Positions 57,101-59,500 of a DNA stretch of 59,500 nucleotides are shown here, piece by piece. The DNA comes from Apostichopus japonicus (taxonomy: Eukaryota; Echinodermata; Holothuroidea; Aspidochirotida; Stichopodidae). The position numbers and the translations under genes are program-made. The notes under the pieces were generated by a model that was given only the letters and a program-made list of their open reading frames with translations, was not told the origin of the DNA and searched no databases. The first letter of the stretch is position 1; the number at the start of each line of letters is the position of its first letter. The stretch is taken from the NCBI RefSeq assembly GCF_037975245.1, contig NC_092578.1, positions 3,180,501-3,240,000 on the forward strand, in the 5' to 3' direction.

Positions 57101-59500
57101 AAACACACACAAACAAATACAAACAAATACACAAATACACAAATACAAAAAAAGTGAGTGATAGAGAGATTCTGTATAGGAAGATGGAGAAAGAGAGAGA
57201 GAGGGGTGGAGAGAGGGAGGGGGATGGGGGAGGGAGAGAAGAAGGAAGCAAAGCAAAGCGGAAAACAAAAAAACTCTAGTTCATCTTCCCCTATCTTCCC
57301 TAGTTAAAGCTGGATCAAACATGCGATAAGAGAAAATTCGCACAGAAAAGAAAAGAATAGAAAAAATGCAGGCCACCTCAGTAGTTAGAAAAAAATTACC
57401 AAACTTACACAACAATAATTAAAGGAATAAATTGCTTTAGGTTACTATTGTTTTAAAATTTATTGATTAAAAGACAATTGAATGCGATTGCTACAAAATA
57501 AACACACTGTCCTGGCTTCTGCTTCTTGGGTTAGAATTACGGGGTTACCATGGTTATTGAGGTCAACGGTCACATGGTACGCCCGTCAATCACATGCACG
57601 CCAAAACGAGCACTACATTAACATTTAAAAAAAATCATAATTTTAATTGAAAGTTGAGCATTTATATGCTAATGAACTACATGCAGTTATATTGTGGGAA
57701 AACCTTCCATATGAATATTGAATGTATCATCAGTTTCTCAAAGAATCGGAACAAAGTGGTTTCACCTTTCTGCGGGTCATCGTACCTGGAATTCCAGATA
57801 AAACGTATTGATAGCAATAATTGTAAGCTTCTATAACCAGTTATGATATGAATTTCTATGAACCGTCAGCCATTAAAAGTGATCTTAATTTTCCGGCTGG
57901 TGAATACAATACATCGGTTGATGGATTGTTAACTAGAACTATAGATCTATATATATCATTATCGAGCTATAGAAGAGATCAGGTGACCCTAGGCCAACTT
58001 TTGAACTTGATCAAGTCTCCACCTACAAATTAGTTCTTGATGATTGAACCGAATCAAGTCGTACTTTTGGGAAGGTTTACGACGTGGTGGATGATTTTTA
58101 GTAGATTTCAAAGTCTTGTAGCTCTTGAATTCATTTCTGATCAACATGACTTGTCAACATGATGAAATTGAATGGTACCATGATGTGACCAAACCCACTA
58201 CAGTTAGTAAAACTGGTGTTGGAGTAGGGTGGGGTTGGGTGGGGTGCCGGAGGAGGGTGTTTTGGAAAGTAAATTGGGGTGCACATATAGCGTCGATAGA
58301 ACTAACATGTGCTGGACTTGCCCAAGCCTTGAAATGTTGCGATTTGGTATAAATTCATGTTTTATTGGCCAATTCAGTGGCGAATGAGACGTGGAGAGGT
58401 GTCTTATACGTGGTAGAACGAGCTTATCAACAGGCGAATTGTACGTATACATCACAGGCATTGAAATGCATTATTCATCATGTTCTCGTGGGCTATCCAT
58501 CTAATGAAATACCGGGGAGGGGTGGCTGGTGGTAGGGTGGAGTGGGTGAGGGGACTTACTTACATTGCACGTTTTTTTTTTGGTGTTATTTGGACATCAC
58601 ATGAGTTTTGTAAATTATTCGCAATATGGCTTTTGTAGTTTGTTTGAATCGCAGCCCTACATTTTGAACCACAAATTTACGTAATGTATATAGATGTACT
58701 CATACACAGAAATATAGTACAAGTCAAACATCTTATTAGATGTTTGTTCCTCCTCAAGTAACTCTAGTCTATATATCGCTATTTCATACTTTAATTGTTG
58801 CCAGATAATACTATTACGGGCTACTCAAGGCAGAAATATATATATTCAATTTATGTCATAGTACAATAAAAAGAAACAATGAGTATAGGCATACCGTCAA
58901 AGTTTCTATAATTATACCACTTTTAAAGATATTCACCGTCATATATCTGGAACGCTCCTTTAAGACCGAATCAATGATGACGTCAGTTCTTCAGTTTCGG
59001 TTCTAATTGTTGCTGTTAATCCTTTAATTTAATAATCTATAAATCTATTAATATATTAAAAATAAGCTTTTTTACTCATGGGTGACACCGATCAGTGTCT
59101 AGCCACAGAATGTTAATGCACGCACAAGGCGCGAATCGGTGGGCGGGAGGAAACTGTGGGTATCTACACCCCTTGACACTCCTCCCCCTCCCACACACAC
59201 ACAATTAAAGACCAAAACAGTTATTAGCACAACCTGACGTTTAGACCTACTGTATAGTCTAAGTTTATATGCCACAGAATGCACCAGTTACGTCTTATAT
59301 ATTTTTTTTCAAGAGATGTGGGGGTGGGGGATTGGTAACTTGGTCCCCAAACTCCCATACATTGGGGTCGGCGTCAATCAAAGACCTCAGGGGCACATCC
59401 CCTCCTTTTCAAATCCTGGATTCACTCCTGCGCACCACATTGCAACAGGGGAGAGAAAACAGCCAGTACTGGGGAGAAATTCACCCATGCAGACATGGCT
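54150..59500. other. Presumed first intron and flank of the rightward gene
   Basis: Starts with the GTAAGT donor. It holds poly-C/poly-G runs (54882, 55009, 55135, 55659, 56388), a GA-rich stretch (57177-57245) and the duplication at 56909-57125. No second exon or other gene could be supported. Confidence 0.35.
56909..57125. repeat. ~70-bp direct duplication
   Basis: 56909-56985 and 57053-57125 share 'actacgtgcttgctaaaccg' + 'taacttcgatgtatcat' + 'tacaaaatgaaacacacac'. They are separated by 67 bp of unique sequence. Confidence 0.85.

Overview
The window is animal nuclear DNA: split genes with GT-AG introns, long introns full of tandem arrays, tRNA-derived SINEs, LINE and Penelope-like fragments, and TTAA- or 8-bp-TSD MITEs. 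The transporter family, the SINE types and the many long poly-G tracts fit a marine invertebrate deuterostome. An echinoderm is my best guess, but no sequence here fixes the species. Nearly all open frames of 60-140 codons are chance frames in repeats or introns.

The one clear gene lies on the minus strand from about 30.7 kb down to about 2.0-2.7 kb. It is an SLC23/NAT (nucleobase-ascorbate transporter, UraA-fold) gene. Thirteen coding exons can be placed to the base, and all junction phases agree. They give a continuous protein of about 606 residues, close to human SLC23A1/A2 (about 600-650). Its NAT signature begins with Glu ([10 protein letters not shown]), not the Pro of vertebrate ascorbate carriers, so the substrate may be a nucleobase. 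The 3' end is ambiguous: a TAG at 2739, or a splice to a short exon at 2003-2085. A possible 5' UTR exon lies at 33424-33508.

The introns hold most of the structure. They contain a palindrome-rich array (3.3-3.9 kb), a CACATGTG array (8.6-9.5 kb), a 36-bp minisatellite (15.5-16.7 kb), decayed arrays around exon 3 and at 26.9-27.3 kb, hAT-type MITEs beside splice sites of exons 5 and 6, two families of TTAA-flanked MITEs, and SINEs. A ~630-bp inverted duplication has one arm in each intron flanking exon 3. A Penelope-like element end with a hammerhead-like motif lies at 21.0-21.5 kb.

Upstream of the transporter (31-54 kb) there is no recognised gene. This stretch has two 5'-truncated LINE fragments' worth of relics in the wider window (28.4 and 39.0-40.0 kb), further MITEs with intact target duplications, a putative LTR nested in a MITE, a triplicated ~205-bp satellite interrupted by a MITE, foldback hairpins, an 861-bp hAT-like element, and a ~90-bp minisatellite (50.7-51.65 kb) in which one 26-bp segment is exactly inverted. 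At 54054-54149 on the plus strand there is a probable first coding exon: a signal peptide followed by a consensus donor. That gene would run rightward out of the window.
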